Shown: positions 1 through 8,920 of the stretch, piece after piece
How the letters are laid out: each line of letters begins with the position of its first letter
Numbering within the stretch: position 1 is the stretch's first letter
Source: Microbacteriaceae bacterium VKM Ac-2855
GTDB lineage: Bacteria > Actinomycetota > Actinomycetes > Actinomycetales > Microbacteriaceae
Direction: 5' to 3'
DNA length: 64,000 bases
NCBI GenBank assembly: GCA_013204985.1
Contig: JABMLG010000010.1
Coordinates: forward strand, 1-64,000
Notes under the pieces: model-generated
The model's input: only the letters and a program-made list of their open reading frames with translations
Told to the model about the DNA's origin: nothing
Database searches by the model: none
Made by a program: the position numbers and the translations under genes

Positions 1-265
1 GAAGACCTCGACCTCTTTCATGGCTCCGACGCGCCAACCTCACACCCGTACGGCTACACCGTCTTTTGCGATGAGCCACTTTTGTCGGCGAGCGGTTTCG
101 GTGCTGCCGTAGTCTCTCGATCGTTCACGGACGACGGGTATGGCTCGGTGTTTTCGCCGCTGGATGGCCCGAGAAGAATGGCCGCCCCTCGTCGAGCCCG
201 AAAGTCCGCTGACTCACTTCTACGGAGCAGCGGGAGCAGCGCTCTCGCCTGGAAAAGCGGCCTGC

Positions 266-889
266 TCACGGCTCGACGGCTGACGCCGTACTTGTCGCTC
301 GCAGCGCTTCGAACGCGCGCAGTGCGCGGCCCGATGTGGCATGGTCGCCGCGTCGAACACCCGCGAACGCGCCTGTCGGTCGGATGAGGAGAGGTACGAG
401 GACGCCTCCGTGCTTCGCGACCTCGATGGTCACGCCGATCCAATGCGTTTCATTCGCGCGAATGGGCCCGGAGGCCATCGCCACGACATCGATCCAGCGA
501 AGTGTCCCGGCAGTTTCAGTCGGCGCGCCGTGACCGTAGAACGTGATCCCCGTCTCATCGGCGGTGATCACGTAACCCTGGCCGAGCCTGAACGACGATG
601 GTCCGATAACCTTCTTCAACGCCGCAGCCGTCTCATCGCTGAGGAAGCATTCGAAGATCTTCGCGGTGGATGATGCGGAACGAACGCGCCTCCACAACGA
701 GTCGATGTTGAACCGCCACAGGATGAAGGCGATGGCGACCACGGTCGTCGCTACGAGGTACCAGGGAAGAACCTCAAGAAGCTCGACGGGGCGTCCACGG
801 CGCGCCGTCCCGCCGACATGGACTAACGCAAACGGTATAGCTAGAGGGATCAGCAATAACCAGCCGAGACTCTTCAGAAAGCGAGACAC
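266..889 (-). CDS. Hypothetical two-helix membrane protein
   Basis: A protein of 207 residues. Two hydrophobic segments lie close to the N-terminus, at about residues 8-27 and 41-60. They are separated by a short basic loop and followed by a soluble domain of roughly 145 residues. That domain contains alternating beta-like stretches and a glycine-rich turn (GQGYVITADETGITFYG) that would suit a PH-like or small beta-sandwich fold, but I do not recognise a family. The GC-rich codon use and the clean hydrophobic pattern support real coding. The opposite-strand frames here are arginine-rich shadows. No operon partner is visible. Confidence 0.72.
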   Translation of the reverse strand: MSRFLKSLGWLLLIPLAIPFALVHVGGTARRGRPVELLEVLPWYLVATTVVAIAFILWRFNIDSLWRRVRSASSTAKIFECFLSDETAAALKKVIGPSSFRLGQGYVITADETGITFYGHGAPTETAGTLRWIDVVAMASGPIRANETHWIGVTIEVAKHGGVLVPLLIRPTGAFAGVRRGDHATSGRALRAFEALRATSTASAVEP

Positions 890-1314
890 CGCTCTAGCTT
901 GTCGTATGGCGGCGTCGCCCGGTCGCTGTACTCGCGGTCCGGCAGCGTTGCGGCCGCCCAGTGAGACGCGAACATGCGCATACGAGTGCCGAACGGAGCT
1001 GTGCGATTGGGCCTGCGGTCTATTGACAATCAGATGGAGAGCCCGGACTCCTTCGGCTGCGTCTGTAGAGACGATTGATCGTGTTTCTGTTCTTGATGCG
1101 CCCTTAAGAGGGAAGGCGCGTGTCGATCACGGGCGCGCTGACCTTCCTGAGAAGCGGTGCACGGATGGCGGCAGGGGTGCGCGCGCGAGGAGGGCGGTAC
1201 TCGGGGTCCAGGCGTCGGCGTTCCGGGCGCCAGTATCGGAATACCCGCACTGAACCGATAGCACGTGCTAAGTTTCCGACGGAGGCGTGGACCTCCGGCG
1301 AAAGGGGGCCCAAC
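890..1314. other. Intergenic stretch without a recognisable gene
   Basis: Neither strand shows a frame with protein-like composition here. The frames that stay open are rich in Arg, Pro and His, which is typical of shadow frames in GC-rich DNA. The only structured element I see is the 12-bp palindrome listed separately. The stretch probably contains the promoter region of the oxidoreductase that starts at 1441, plus debris from a deleted upstream gene. Confidence 0.4.
1259..1270. promoter_or_regulatory. Perfect 12-bp palindrome, operator-like
   Basis: TAGCACGTGCTA is a perfect inverted repeat about 170 bp upstream of the Gfo/Idh/MocA gene. Short palindromes with a central CG or GC step and TAG/CTA ends are typical LacI-family operators. 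No regulator gene lies next to it, so the binding protein is unknown. The assignment is an inference from symmetry and position only. Confidence 0.33.
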
Positions 1315-1392
1315 ATGATCCGCACACTCAACCTGAACAGCTGGTCGCCCGACAGCAGCCGGTTCACGTTCGTCGACTACCCCATCCGCTGA
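1315..1392 (+). pseudogene. C-terminal remnant of a PD40/TolB-like protein
   Basis: A short open frame ends in NLNSWSPDSSRFTFVDYPIR followed by TGA. The W-S-P-D-S-x-R-F-x-F-V pattern is the blade motif of PD40/TolB-type beta-propellers, and it resembles the WSPDG/WTPDG blades of the lipoprotein encoded at 2784-3842. Nothing upstream in this frame continues the propeller, so this looks like the last blade of a deleted gene that once preceded the oxidoreductase gene. Confidence 0.42.
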
Positions 1393-1440
1393 CCCGTCAC
1401 CGTTGACCACTCGTTCGCGCACCAAGCAAAGGACAGCACC

Positions 1441-2607
1441 ATGCACGCTCACGATCACCCCACACCTCGACCCCAACCCATGACGGTCGGGGTGATCGGC
1501 GTCGGGATGATCGCCGACATCTTCATCCGCACCATGACGGAGCGGTTCGGCATCCTGAAGGTGAAAGCGTGCGCCTCGCGGCGCTTCGAACGCGCGCAGG
1601 AGACGGCCGAGCGTTACGGCATAGAAGCGAAGACGATCGACGATCTGCTCGCGGATCCCGACATCGACATCGTGGTGAACCTCACCCCGCCGGAAGCGCA
1701 TTACGACATCATCCGGCGCGCGCTCGAGGCGGGGAAGCACGTCTACACCGAGAAGGTGCTCGCCGGAACGCTGGCAGAGGCACGCGGGCTGGTGGAGTTG
1801 GCCGACGCCAAAGGCCTGGAGTTGTGCTCCTCGCCCGACACGTTCCTCGGCAGCTCGATCCAGAACGCGCGGCAGTTGGTGGATCGCGGGATGCTGGGAA
1901 CGGTGACGTCGACGCACTCCTCGTTGACGCGCAACTTCCGCACAATGGGCGAGTTCCTGCCATTCGTCACTCAGGGAGTCGGTGGCATCGGCATCGACGT
2001 GGCGGTCTACCATCTGACCGCGTTGGTCTACATGCTCGGTCCGATCCGTTCGGTGTTCGGGTACAGCAAGACGAACGATCCGGTCCGCCGTCACTACCTG
2101 CCCTCGCGCGCGAACTTCGGCGAGGACTACACCGTGACGGCGAGGACGGTGACCGTTGGGGTCGTCGAGTTCGAGTCCGGTGCGTTGGGGACGCTGAACT
2201 TCAATTCCGATTCGCTGATCCATCAACGTCCGCGCTTCGAGATGATGGGCACCACGGGCATCCTCACGCTGGCGAATCCGGATGATTTCGGCGGGGATGT
2301 GACGCTGCAGCGGGAGGGTCACGAGACGCCGATCGTGGTGCCCTCCACGTTCGGGATGACCGAGGACACCCGCGGCGCCGGAGTCGCGGAGATGGCCTGG
2401 GCGATCCGCACGGGGCGCCGGCCCCGAGCGAACAAGGAGCTCGCGTTCCACGTGCTAGAGGCGCTGCTCGGGATCGACGAGTCGGCGGCGGCGAACCAGC
2501 CCTATGCGATGACCTCCACGGCTCCCGCGATCGCGCCGCTGCCGGAAGGGCACGTGTTCGGCCACTGGATCGACGACCCGGAGTCCGCCTTCGTGCAAGC
2601 CGGCTGA
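1441..2607 (+). CDS. Gfo/Idh/MocA family NAD(P)-dependent oxidoreductase
   Basis: A protein of 388 residues, the usual length for this family. After a short His/Pro-rich leader the Rossmann motif VGVIGVGMIAD begins at about residue 17. The EKVLAGTLAEAR stretch corresponds to the conserved EKP/EKx dinucleotide-binding motif, although Val replaces the common Pro. The C-terminal alpha/beta domain contains the GVGGIGIDVAVYH segment that carries the conserved Asp and His of the active site. Members oxidise or reduce hydroxyl groups of sugars, inositols or sugar acids with NAD(P). AAAGGA lies upstream of the ATG. It probably belonged to a sugar-catabolic cluster together with the deleted PD40 gene upstream. 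Confidence 0.93.
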   Translation: MHAHDHPTPRPQPMTVGVIGVGMIADIFIRTMTERFGILKVKACASRRFERAQETAERYGIEAKTIDDLLADPDIDIVVNLTPPEAHYDIIRRALEAGKHVYTEKVLAGTLAEARGLVELADAKGLELCSSPDTFLGSSIQNARQLVDRGMLGTVTSTHSSLTRNFRTMGEFLPFVTQGVGGIGIDVAVYHLTALVYMLGPIRSVFGYSKTNDPVRRHYLPSRANFGEDYTVTARTVTVGVVEFESGALGTLNFNSDSLIHQRPRFEMMGTTGILTLANPDDFGGDVTLQREGHETPIVVPSTFGMTEDTRGAGVAEMAWAIRTGRRPRANKELAFHVLEALLGIDESAAANQPYAMTSTAPAIAPLPEGHVFGHWIDDPESAFVQAG

Positions 2608-2783
2608 GGAGGAACGACCGCACGAACCACTGATCCACTCTTCACCGGTAGCGAGGATTAGCTCACGTTCCGTCGACGGTGACGCCGAGGAGTGGGACTC
2701 TCGAGCGTTGGGCGAGCACCACATGAGTGCAAGCGTGGCCCCGAGGGCGACCGTCTCTCGGATGCGCGGGGCTGCGGTGATGG

Positions 2784-3842
2784 TCATCGGCGTGCAGGTT
2801 GCAGGCTCGGCATTGCCCCGGATTGATTGGTCGCGTCGATGTCGCCTGTCGCCGGGTCAACGAACCCGATCGTGACGGTGACCACTTCCTGCCGGGACAC
2901 CGTGCCAAGCGCGGTGATGATCCGGGTGCCGTCGGGCGTCCAGGACGCTTCGCCTGGCCGAATGCCATCGGCGGTGTTGATGTGGGTGATCTGGGTGAGC
3001 TCGAACCCATCGGGGGTGACGGTGTACAGCTGGGACGCTTCGTCACCTTGGAAGGCGTTGAGGTCCCAGGACGCGAACAGGATCCGATCCTCGGTCGGGT
3101 GCCAGCGGGGGTATCCGGCGAACAGGGCCGCGTCGGTGATGCGAGTGGGTGGCACGGTTGTGGCGGGGTCGGCGTCGGTGACGACGATGCTGCTGCCGGT
3201 GATTTCGCTTTCGGTCGCGTCGGGGTAAGTCTCCAGCTGAGCTGCGATGTGAGAGCCGTCGGGTGACCATGAGCTGGAGTAGAACGCGGTCGCGCCATCG
3301 TTGGTGGAGGCGAGGATGGTCTGGTCCCCGGTGCCGCGGTCGGTGACGACGAGGTGGGAGGGTCCCCAGTCACCGCCCGGTTCGCGGTCGTAGCGGGTGC
3401 TCAGGATTCGGGTGCCATCGGGGGAGAAGGCCGGCCAGGACATCTCCACGCATGGGTCCTCCGCGCAGGCGACTTCCTGCCGCGGGTCGGAGCCGTCTGC
3501 ATGCGCGGTCCAGACAGTCGCGGTGTCGTTGTCGGAAAGAACCTCCCAGACGATTTCCTCACCGTCATGAGACCAGCTGGCGTGCACGCTGTTCCCGGCC
3601 GAGTCGGGCACGATCTGCACGGCGGCGTCGGCCGCGGCCGCGTCGGATACATAGATCGTTTTGTGGTTTGCACCGTTCGGGTACCACTCGAGAAGCGTCC
3701 GCGGCTCCAAGGGCAGTCCCGCAGTCGTTTCCGACGTCGTCGGCGCGTCGGATGTCGTCGGCGCTTCGCTGCTCGAGCAGGCCGCGAGCGTCAGCACCGT
3801 GACGAGCGCGACCGTGAGGTGCAGCCGTTCACATGTGGGCAT
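2784..3842 (-). CDS. PD40/TolB-like beta-propeller lipoprotein
   Basis: A protein of 352 residues. I chose the ATG at 3842 because it gives a lipoprotein signal (MPTCERLHLT, then a hydrophobic run, then the lipobox LAAC with Cys about 22) and is preceded by GAGGGAG. A Ser/Thr-rich linker follows. At least five propeller blades with WSHDGEE-, FSPDGTR-, WSPDGSH-, WHPTEDR- and WTPDGTR-type motifs come next. The protein should be anchored outside the cytoplasmic membrane. PD40 lipoproteins next to sugar oxidoreductases are thought to bind or process glycans, but no catalytic residue is evident, so the substrate is unknown. The longer upstream open frame is GC-rich shadow. Confidence 0.9.
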   Translation of the reverse strand: MPTCERLHLTVALVTVLTLAACSSSEAPTTSDAPTTSETTAGLPLEPRTLLEWYPNGANHKTIYVSDAAAADAAVQIVPDSAGNSVHASWSHDGEEIVWEVLSDNDTATVWTAHADGSDPRQEVACAEDPCVEMSWPAFSPDGTRILSTRYDREPGGDWGPSHLVVTDRGTGDQTILASTNDGATAFYSSSWSPDGSHIAAQLETYPDATESEITGSSIVVTDADPATTVPPTRITDAALFAGYPRWHPTEDRILFASWDLNAFQGDEASQLYTVTPDGFELTQITHINTADGIRPGEASWTPDGTRIITALGTVSRQEVVTVTIGFVDPATGDIDATNQSGAMPSLQPARR

Positions 3843-4447
3843 GGGGACTCCCTCGTGGAGGAGAGTGCCACCATCGGTTGCGACGCCCGCCTGTGTCTGA
3901 CTTTGAGCGCGATTGTCCACCTCATCAGGTGGCGCGACAAGACTCACATCGCGATCGGGGGAGATCCATCCGGAGCCGAGTGGTCCGTGGAGTCGTGCTC
4001 GACGGTGATGGTTCATACCGAGTGCTCTCACGCGCGCATGAGACCGCGCGTGGGTGTTCCGTCGGCTCGCGAGCGGGCTTCGCCCTTCTCCTGGACAGAA
4101 GTCGGAGCTAAACCGAGCAGGCAACTGATCCCGGTGACGGGGGAGGAACCGCTTCCAACGATGCCGCCCCATCGAACACAGTCATCCCGTCAATGCAAGC
4201 GCATCCCGCTCTCGTCGGCACCCGGATGCGCCCGCGATCCGCCCTGCGCGGGGCCGATAGAAGGGGAACAGGTGGTCGACTCGGGCAGGTCGAAAGTCGA
4301 CGCGGGATTGATGAAGCCTGAGGAACGGGCAGTCGTCGTCGATTTGTCGCAGACGCCTGAGGCAGTGTTCGCAGACGACCTCGACGGAATCCGCCTCCTG
4401 CTACTCGCCGACGACCTTGCGGCCGGCCGAAGCCTCTCTCAGACCGA

Positions 4448-4686
4448 CCAGAGCCCGTGACCGGTCCGAACGAGTGCCTCATACGCATCGCCTACGGAGG
4501 CATCTGCGGCTCCGATCTGCACTATTCGACGCATCTGCACTATTCGACGCACCGAGCAGCGGGCGAGTCGATTCTGAAGGACCCGACGGTCCTCGGGCAC
4601 GAAGTGGTCGGCACCGTTGTGTCGACCCCGAGCGACGGAACCGGGCCGGGGGTGGTCCTCTTCATCGCGGTGTCGGCCCATCGTGG
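4448..4686 (+). pseudogene. Remnant of an L-idonate 5-dehydrogenase-like zinc alcohol dehydrogenase
   Basis: The frame reads ECLIRIAYGGICGSDLHYS and then AAGESILKDPTVLGHEVVG. This matches the N-terminal zinc-binding part of medium-chain dehydrogenases of the L-idonate 5-dehydrogenase type, with the GGICGSDLHY catalytic-zinc Cys and the GHEVVG motif. Both ends are lost: the first 20 or so residues are missing, and the sequence becomes unrelated about 80 residues in, just before the convergent DUF6766 gene. An 18-bp tandem duplication has copied six codons within the motif. The fragment is clearly non-functional. Confidence 0.62.
4517..4552 (+). repeat. 18-bp tandem duplication
   Basis: Two adjacent copies of CTGCACTATTCGACGCAY (4517-4534 and 4535-4552, one mismatch) duplicate the codons for LHYSTH inside the dehydrogenase remnant. 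Such an insertion next to the catalytic-zinc motif would disrupt the enzyme. This fits neutral decay by slippage. Confidence 0.85.
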
Positions 4687-4698
4687 CGGTGGATGCGC

Positions 4699-5361
4699 TC
4701 AGTCGGGGGTGGAGTCGTGGGGTTCAGCGACGGGTTTGGATTCGGCGGATCCGCGTTGGCGCAGGTAAACAGAGGCACCCACGATGCAGGCGACGGCAAG
4801 GAATTCGCTTTGCCAGTTCTGGAACGATTCGAACCAGAACTGGGCCGTCCCGAAGTACGCCCAGGTGCTCACCGCGCTGCCACCGTGTTCGAGCTGTTCC
4901 GCGCTGTAGGCGCCAGCCCCGCCCACCCCGTGCAGGACGAAGGAGGCGAGGAAGAGGATCAGGAAGAACGCGGCGAGAGAGTTCTCGTAGGCGGTGAGGA
5001 TCCAGCCGCCGCGCTTGACAGGCCATGGCCGATTCGCGACCGGGTCCGCGTCGCGCGGGTCCTCGTCTTCTGGCGCGGGCTTGTCAGGCGATTTGGATTC
5101 GGAGGACCCGCGCTGGAACAGGAACACGGTCAGGATCACGTAGGACCCCATTTGCAGGAACTCGCTCTCCCAGTTCTCGAACGTCGACTCCACGAAATCA
5201 CCGGAGGTCAGATAGTCGCTCACTGATGCGACCGGTTGTCCGTGTTCGACGTTGTCGTCGTTGTAGACCTGGTAGCCGTTGACCGTCATGCCGAGGAAGA
5301 AGATCAGGAAGAGGAGCAGGTTGGCCAGGAGCAGGCCGTGATCGTGAAGCCAGCGTTTCAT
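4699..5361 (-). CDS. DUF6766 family membrane protein
   Basis: A protein of 220 residues with four predicted membrane helices in two similar halves. Each half has the order helix - NW(E/Q)SEFL - helix - QRGS(S/A)ES. The two halves, about residues 1-95 and 115-215, look like an internal duplication joined by an acidic/Pro-rich linker. I recognise the pattern as the DUF6766 family of actinobacterial and other bacterial membrane proteins, whose function is unknown. It lies beside a truncated DUF3140 gene. A second degraded copy of the same pair occurs near 29.3 kb, so DUF6766 and DUF3140 probably form a natural unit. Confidence 0.85.
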   Translation of the reverse strand: MKRWLHDHGLLLANLLLFLIFFLGMTVNGYQVYNDDNVEHGQPVASVSDYLTSGDFVESTFENWESEFLQMGSYVILTVFLFQRGSSESKSPDKPAPEDEDPRDADPVANRPWPVKRGGWILTAYENSLAAFFLILFLASFVLHGVGGAGAYSAEQLEHGGSAVSTWAYFGTAQFWFESFQNWQSEFLAVACIVGASVYLRQRGSAESKPVAEPHDSTPD

Positions 5362-5516
5362 GCCCTCATCGTCCGTCGACGCGGGCCCCGGTTTCTAGGC
5401 GATTGCGGAACGGTGACGGGCGGGGTCCGGATTCGCGGTGAACGTCCCTCGATCCGGACGCCTGCGGGTGGGAATCTGAGGGCGGCATCAGCGTGGGGGA
5501 AGGTCCTCGCCGCGTG

Positions 5517-5763
5517 GCGTCGCGGATTCATAGCACGCAGGTCGGGGAGTCGGGTGGTCCGAAGTTCGGGCGCGCGTCTCACTTCTTGTCGGGGTCGTGG
5601 CCCCAGTTCATCAGCGAATAGCGCCAGGGTGTTTCGGTGATATCGCAGTGGGGGCGCTGCGCTTGGTGGCGGTGGATGTAGCCGAGCACTTTGCGCATGT
5701 GGTCGTTGTCCGCGTCGCTGAGGTCGGCATGTCTCGTGCCGAGGATGCGGATGATGTGCCGGC
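5517..5763. repeat. Dispersed repeat, copy 1 (DUF3140 region)
   Basis: This stretch of about 247 bp is nearly identical to 29337-29583. It covers the 3' part of the DUF3140 gene and the flank beyond its stop codon. The flank shares blocks such as CGGGGAGTCGGGTGGT, which shows that the copies derive from duplication of DNA and not just of protein. Identity stops abruptly at about 5763, after the GATGATGTGCCGGCC block, where this copy is truncated. Confidence 0.85.
5579..5763 (-). pseudogene. Truncated DUF3140 gene (C-terminal half)
   Basis: The frame carries GRHIIRILGT, DHMRKVLGYIHRHQAQRP and WRYSLMNWGHDPDKK, the conserved C-terminal half of DUF3140 proteins. Upstream of the Gly-Arg-His segment the sequence becomes unrelated, so about 50 N-terminal residues present in the intact copy at 29397-29735 are gone. 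Nearly every difference inside the shared part is a substitution and the frame is open. Truncation therefore looks recent compared with the other remnants in the window. Confidence 0.75.
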
Positions 5764-5830
5764 CTCTGCGGCAGATCGCTCCGAACGCGCAGGCGATGCC
5801 CCGCACCGGCCACAGGACACTTCACAACGC

Positions 5831-5868
5831 CGTCAGCCGCAGACTTCGAAGAAGGTCTGCGGCTGACG
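5831..5868. terminator. Strong bidirectional hairpin, probable terminator
   Basis: CGTCAGCCGCAGAC and GTCTGCGGCTGACG form a perfect 14-bp stem around a 10-nt loop. The hairpin starts 21 bp beyond the stop of the beta-helix gene (minus strand). There is no long T run, which is common for hairpin terminators of high-GC actinobacteria. Confidence 0.7.
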
Positions 5869-5888
5869 GTTCGTTCAGATCGGCGCGA

Positions 5889-8870
5889 TCAGCGGCACGC
5901 GATCGCGGGGTACGGTGCTGTCGCGGTCGACGTGGTCGCACCGCTCGTCACGGTCGCCCTGACCTGACCGGCCGGAATCGACGCGAGTCGGCTGTTCGTC
6001 GCCGCCGTCACGCTCCGCCCGGCCGCCACCTGCGCGAAGGACTTCTCACCGTACGCCGAGGTCACGGTCGTCGTCACAGAGGTCGCCGCGTCGTTGCGCA
6101 GGGTCGTCACGATGTAGGCCTTTCCCGCCAGGCACCGCGACTCCGCCTTCAGCGTGACCGAGGCCTCGACCGGCGCCGACGTGATCCGCCAGACCTGGTT
6201 GATCGCGTCGGAGCAGCTCCAGAGTCCGATCCGCGTGCCGCTGGTGCTGCCGCCGCCCAGACCGTCCAAGCACAGACCGGCGCCCACACCGACGATGTTC
6301 CCGTTGCTGATCAGCTCCCACTTCTGGTCGACCGATCCGGTGCAGGTCGCGACCATCGCGGGAGTCGCGAGTGACCGGCTTCCGCCCTCTGCCGAGAGGC
6401 ACTTGCCGAGCACTCGGAGCTCTCGATCGGCCGTGTAGGTGTACTTCTGATCAGCGCCGGAGTCGCAGTCCGCCAGGACCGCGCGGGAGTCCGACGCTCC
6501 GACGTCGATGCATCGGCCCGCGCGTGTCTCGGTGATCGTCGCGTCGACGGGTGCCGCGGTCGTGCGCCAGATCACGCCGGTCGAGGGAGAGGACGCCGCT
6601 CCCGTCGAGTCGAGGGTGAAGAGGCGGTACGTGCCCGGCGTCGTCGGAACCGCGATCGACTCCGCCGTGCCGGTTGCCGTGGTGATGGTGGGGCTCGGGG
6701 AGAACGTGGTCGTTCCCTCCGGGGCGATCCAGAGCGACCGCGTCGGGTCTGCGGAGCGGCGCACGGGGATCGAGGTCGTGCCGCTCTCGACCCGCACGCT
6801 CGCCGGCAGGATCTGATCGGCCGAGGAGAGCGCCGCCGGCGCGAGGAGGTCCTCGAACTCGCGTTCGAGACCCGACTGCACCGCGATCTCGTACGCTTCC
6901 CGGGGCCAGATGTAGTCCGGGAAGACCTTGAGGTTGTCGATCCGGCTCTGCGGCACGACGGATTCGAAGATCTTGTTGTTCGGTGCCCAGGTGTTGGTGA
7001 TCGTCAGGTTGCCCTGGCGGCCCCAATTGCCCGAGTTCAGGGCCCACACGACAGCCTGGGGGATGTTGAGGACGTTCTGGTCGTACGTGATGTACGCCGA
7101 TCCTTCATCGGGGTGCAGACCATAGGTGTGACCTGGGCGCACTCCCTGGATGTAGTTCCGGGTGATCATCGTCCCGGGCTGCGCTCCGAGCGTGTAGATG
7201 GGGCCCGAGTCGCTGAGCGCGCTCATCGTGTCGTAGAACGCGTTGAACCGGACGATGTTGTCGCGGGCGACCGTCGTCGGGACTCCGGGGTGGATCGACC
7301 CGGGCGCTCCGTCGAAGTCCTTCCAGCCCCACCCGAGCGAGATGCCGTTCCAGGTCGTCTTCTCCACGCGGTTGTGCTCGAAGACGAGACCGTCGAGGAA
7401 GTAGGCGGCGACGGCGCTCGATCCCGGGAAGAGCGCCCCGTTGCCGTGGAGGAAGTTCCCCCGTACGCGGATGTCCTTCGGCGCGCCCTCGATGCCGGGT
7501 GCGTACTTCTCGCCGTTCGTGGCCGTGCCGTCGCCGATGTACACATGCTGCGGGTGACCGATGCTCACGGCCGTGCCGCCGATGTCACGAGTGGTATTGC
7601 CGGTCAGGTCGGAGTCGACGACGTCGTTCATCAGGCTCAGACCGTCGGCGCCCGTGTGGGCGACAGTGTTGCGGACGAAGGCGAGGCCGCTCGCGTTCGC
7701 CATTTGCACCGCGGCGGGGGCCAGGTCGACGTTGCGGTACTCGTACTCGTGGAAATTGCGCTTCGCGTAGACCGTGTTGGACAGGTTCGACTGCTGAGCC
7801 TCCTTGACCATCGATCCGTCGACGGACGCGAGGTTCCAGTCGGAGTGGGCGATCGTGAGGCCTTCGAACGACAGGTTCTCGACCCGCACCGATGTCGATG
7901 TCCCCGCGATGTCGAGGACGGTCTCGAGCTCGTTCGGAGCGACGACGGGCGTCGCCGCCATGTCCTGGCCCGGAGCGGCCTGGTAAAACACGGCCTGCGC
8001 CGCACGGTCGAAGTAGAACTCGCCGGTCGTGTCGAGGAACTCGTAGGCGTTGCTGATCACGTGAGTGCCATCTGTAGCGAAATCGCCGTTCAACGCGCCC
8101 ATCGCGATCGCTGCTCCAGGCTGCTGCAGCCGCAGAACGCGGCGGGAGCCGTTGGACTCCGTCGCGACCTCGCGGACTCCGACCAGCGCGGTCGTCCACG
8201 TGGTGGCGCTCTCGATCTCGACATCGCTCACGTTTCGGCTGATGGCTGGGACGTCGGAGGCGCTGTAGGAGATCCCGTCGCACTCGCTGCCGGACTCCCA
8301 GGCCCAAGGTGCCTGTCCTGCCGTGATGGAGTAGGTCCCCGAGCATCCGCGGGACGTGACGGTCTTCTCGGCCATGATCGCGCGCTGATCGCCGACGTAC
8401 AGGGCGCGGAGCTTGCTGTCGCGAGTGAGCGGAGCCTTCCAGATGTCGCCGTCGTGACGTGTCCAGCCGGTGACGGCGGTCCCCGCGTCGAGCACCGGCT
8501 TCTCCCCGTCCGCCGCGGAGTAGAACACCCGGTGGCCGTTCGTCCCCGAGTCCTCGGCGGCGAACTCGATCGTCTCGGCGATCGGATACGTGCCGCCCTC
8601 GAGCACCACGTGGATGTCGGCCGTCATGGAGTCGTTCGCGGCGCGTACCGCGTCGCGCGCCCGCTCGATGGTCCGGAACGGTCTGGTCGGCGATCCGTCT
8701 GCCGCATCGTCGCCGTCAGGCGCGACGGTGAAGGTCGCCGACGTGACGGGCGCAGCTGTTGCGGGGGCACCCCCGGTCAGCGCTCCGCTGATCAGGACCG
8801 CAGCAGTGACGACGCCTGCGATGAGGTTCCACCTCCACGGCGTTCGCGGACATCTCTCGTCTTCAAGCAT
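5889..8870 (-). CDS. Secreted right-handed parallel beta-helix protein with ricin-type lectin domain
   Basis: A protein of 993 residues, starting at the ATG after GGGAGG. It has a Sec signal peptide (basic start, hydrophobic run LIAGVVTAAVLISGAL, cleavage near ATA-AP at about residue 41). A polysaccharide-active beta-helix follows (about 45-700), opened by the FTVAPDGDDAADGSPTRPF motif of parallel-beta-helix repeats and with many short repeats such as RNTV and GNFLHGNG. A ricin-type beta-trefoil lies at about 770-895, with QKYTY, DQKWEL and NQVWRI (QxW) motifs. A C-terminal beta domain common in secreted actinobacterial glycan enzymes closes the protein. The architecture fits a GH141-like or related glycosidase or lyase that acts outside the cell. 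The substrate is not identifiable. Confidence 0.88.
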   Translation of the reverse strand: MLEDERCPRTPWRWNLIAGVVTAAVLISGALTGGAPATAAPVTSATFTVAPDGDDAADGSPTRPFRTIERARDAVRAANDSMTADIHVVLEGGTYPIAETIEFAAEDSGTNGHRVFYSAADGEKPVLDAGTAVTGWTRHDGDIWKAPLTRDSKLRALYVGDQRAIMAEKTVTSRGCSGTYSITAGQAPWAWESGSECDGISYSASDVPAISRNVSDVEIESATTWTTALVGVREVATESNGSRRVLRLQQPGAAIAMGALNGDFATDGTHVISNAYEFLDTTGEFYFDRAAQAVFYQAAPGQDMAATPVVAPNELETVLDIAGTSTSVRVENLSFEGLTIAHSDWNLASVDGSMVKEAQQSNLSNTVYAKRNFHEYEYRNVDLAPAAVQMANASGLAFVRNTVAHTGADGLSLMNDVVDSDLTGNTTRDIGGTAVSIGHPQHVYIGDGTATNGEKYAPGIEGAPKDIRVRGNFLHGNGALFPGSSAVAAYFLDGLVFEHNRVEKTTWNGISLGWGWKDFDGAPGSIHPGVPTTVARDNIVRFNAFYDTMSALSDSGPIYTLGAQPGTMITRNYIQGVRPGHTYGLHPDEGSAYITYDQNVLNIPQAVVWALNSGNWGRQGNLTITNTWAPNNKIFESVVPQSRIDNLKVFPDYIWPREAYEIAVQSGLEREFEDLLAPAALSSADQILPASVRVESGTTSIPVRRSADPTRSLWIAPEGTTTFSPSPTITTATGTAESIAVPTTPGTYRLFTLDSTGAASSPSTGVIWRTTAAPVDATITETRAGRCIDVGASDSRAVLADCDSGADQKYTYTADRELRVLGKCLSAEGGSRSLATPAMVATCTGSVDQKWELISNGNIVGVGAGLCLDGLGGGSTSGTRIGLWSCSDAINQVWRITSAPVEASVTLKAESRCLAGKAYIVTTLRNDAATSVTTTVTSAYGEKSFAQVAAGRSVTAATNSRLASIPAGQVRATVTSGATTSTATAPYPAIACR

Positions 8871-8920
8871 GGTGTTTCCTCCCGTGCCGCGAGCGCACCC
8901 TTGCGACACGACGGCATAGA

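Noticed and set aside
1-387. Open plus-strand frame from the window edge, possible 3' end of a gene
   Set aside because: The first 55 residues look plausible, but the rest is Arg/Ser-rich and antisense to the better-supported gene at 266-889. Without the upstream DNA it cannot be supported.
1030-2451. Long minus-strand frame of 473 codons opposite the Gfo/Idh/MocA gene
   Set aside because: Very rich in Arg, His and Val with no motif. It is a typical antisense shadow of a GC-rich gene.
2455-2787. Minus-strand frame that overlaps the PD40 lipoprotein stop by ATGA
   Set aside because: The stop-start overlap is attractive, but the sequence loses protein character after about 30 residues and runs antisense through the oxidoreductase gene.
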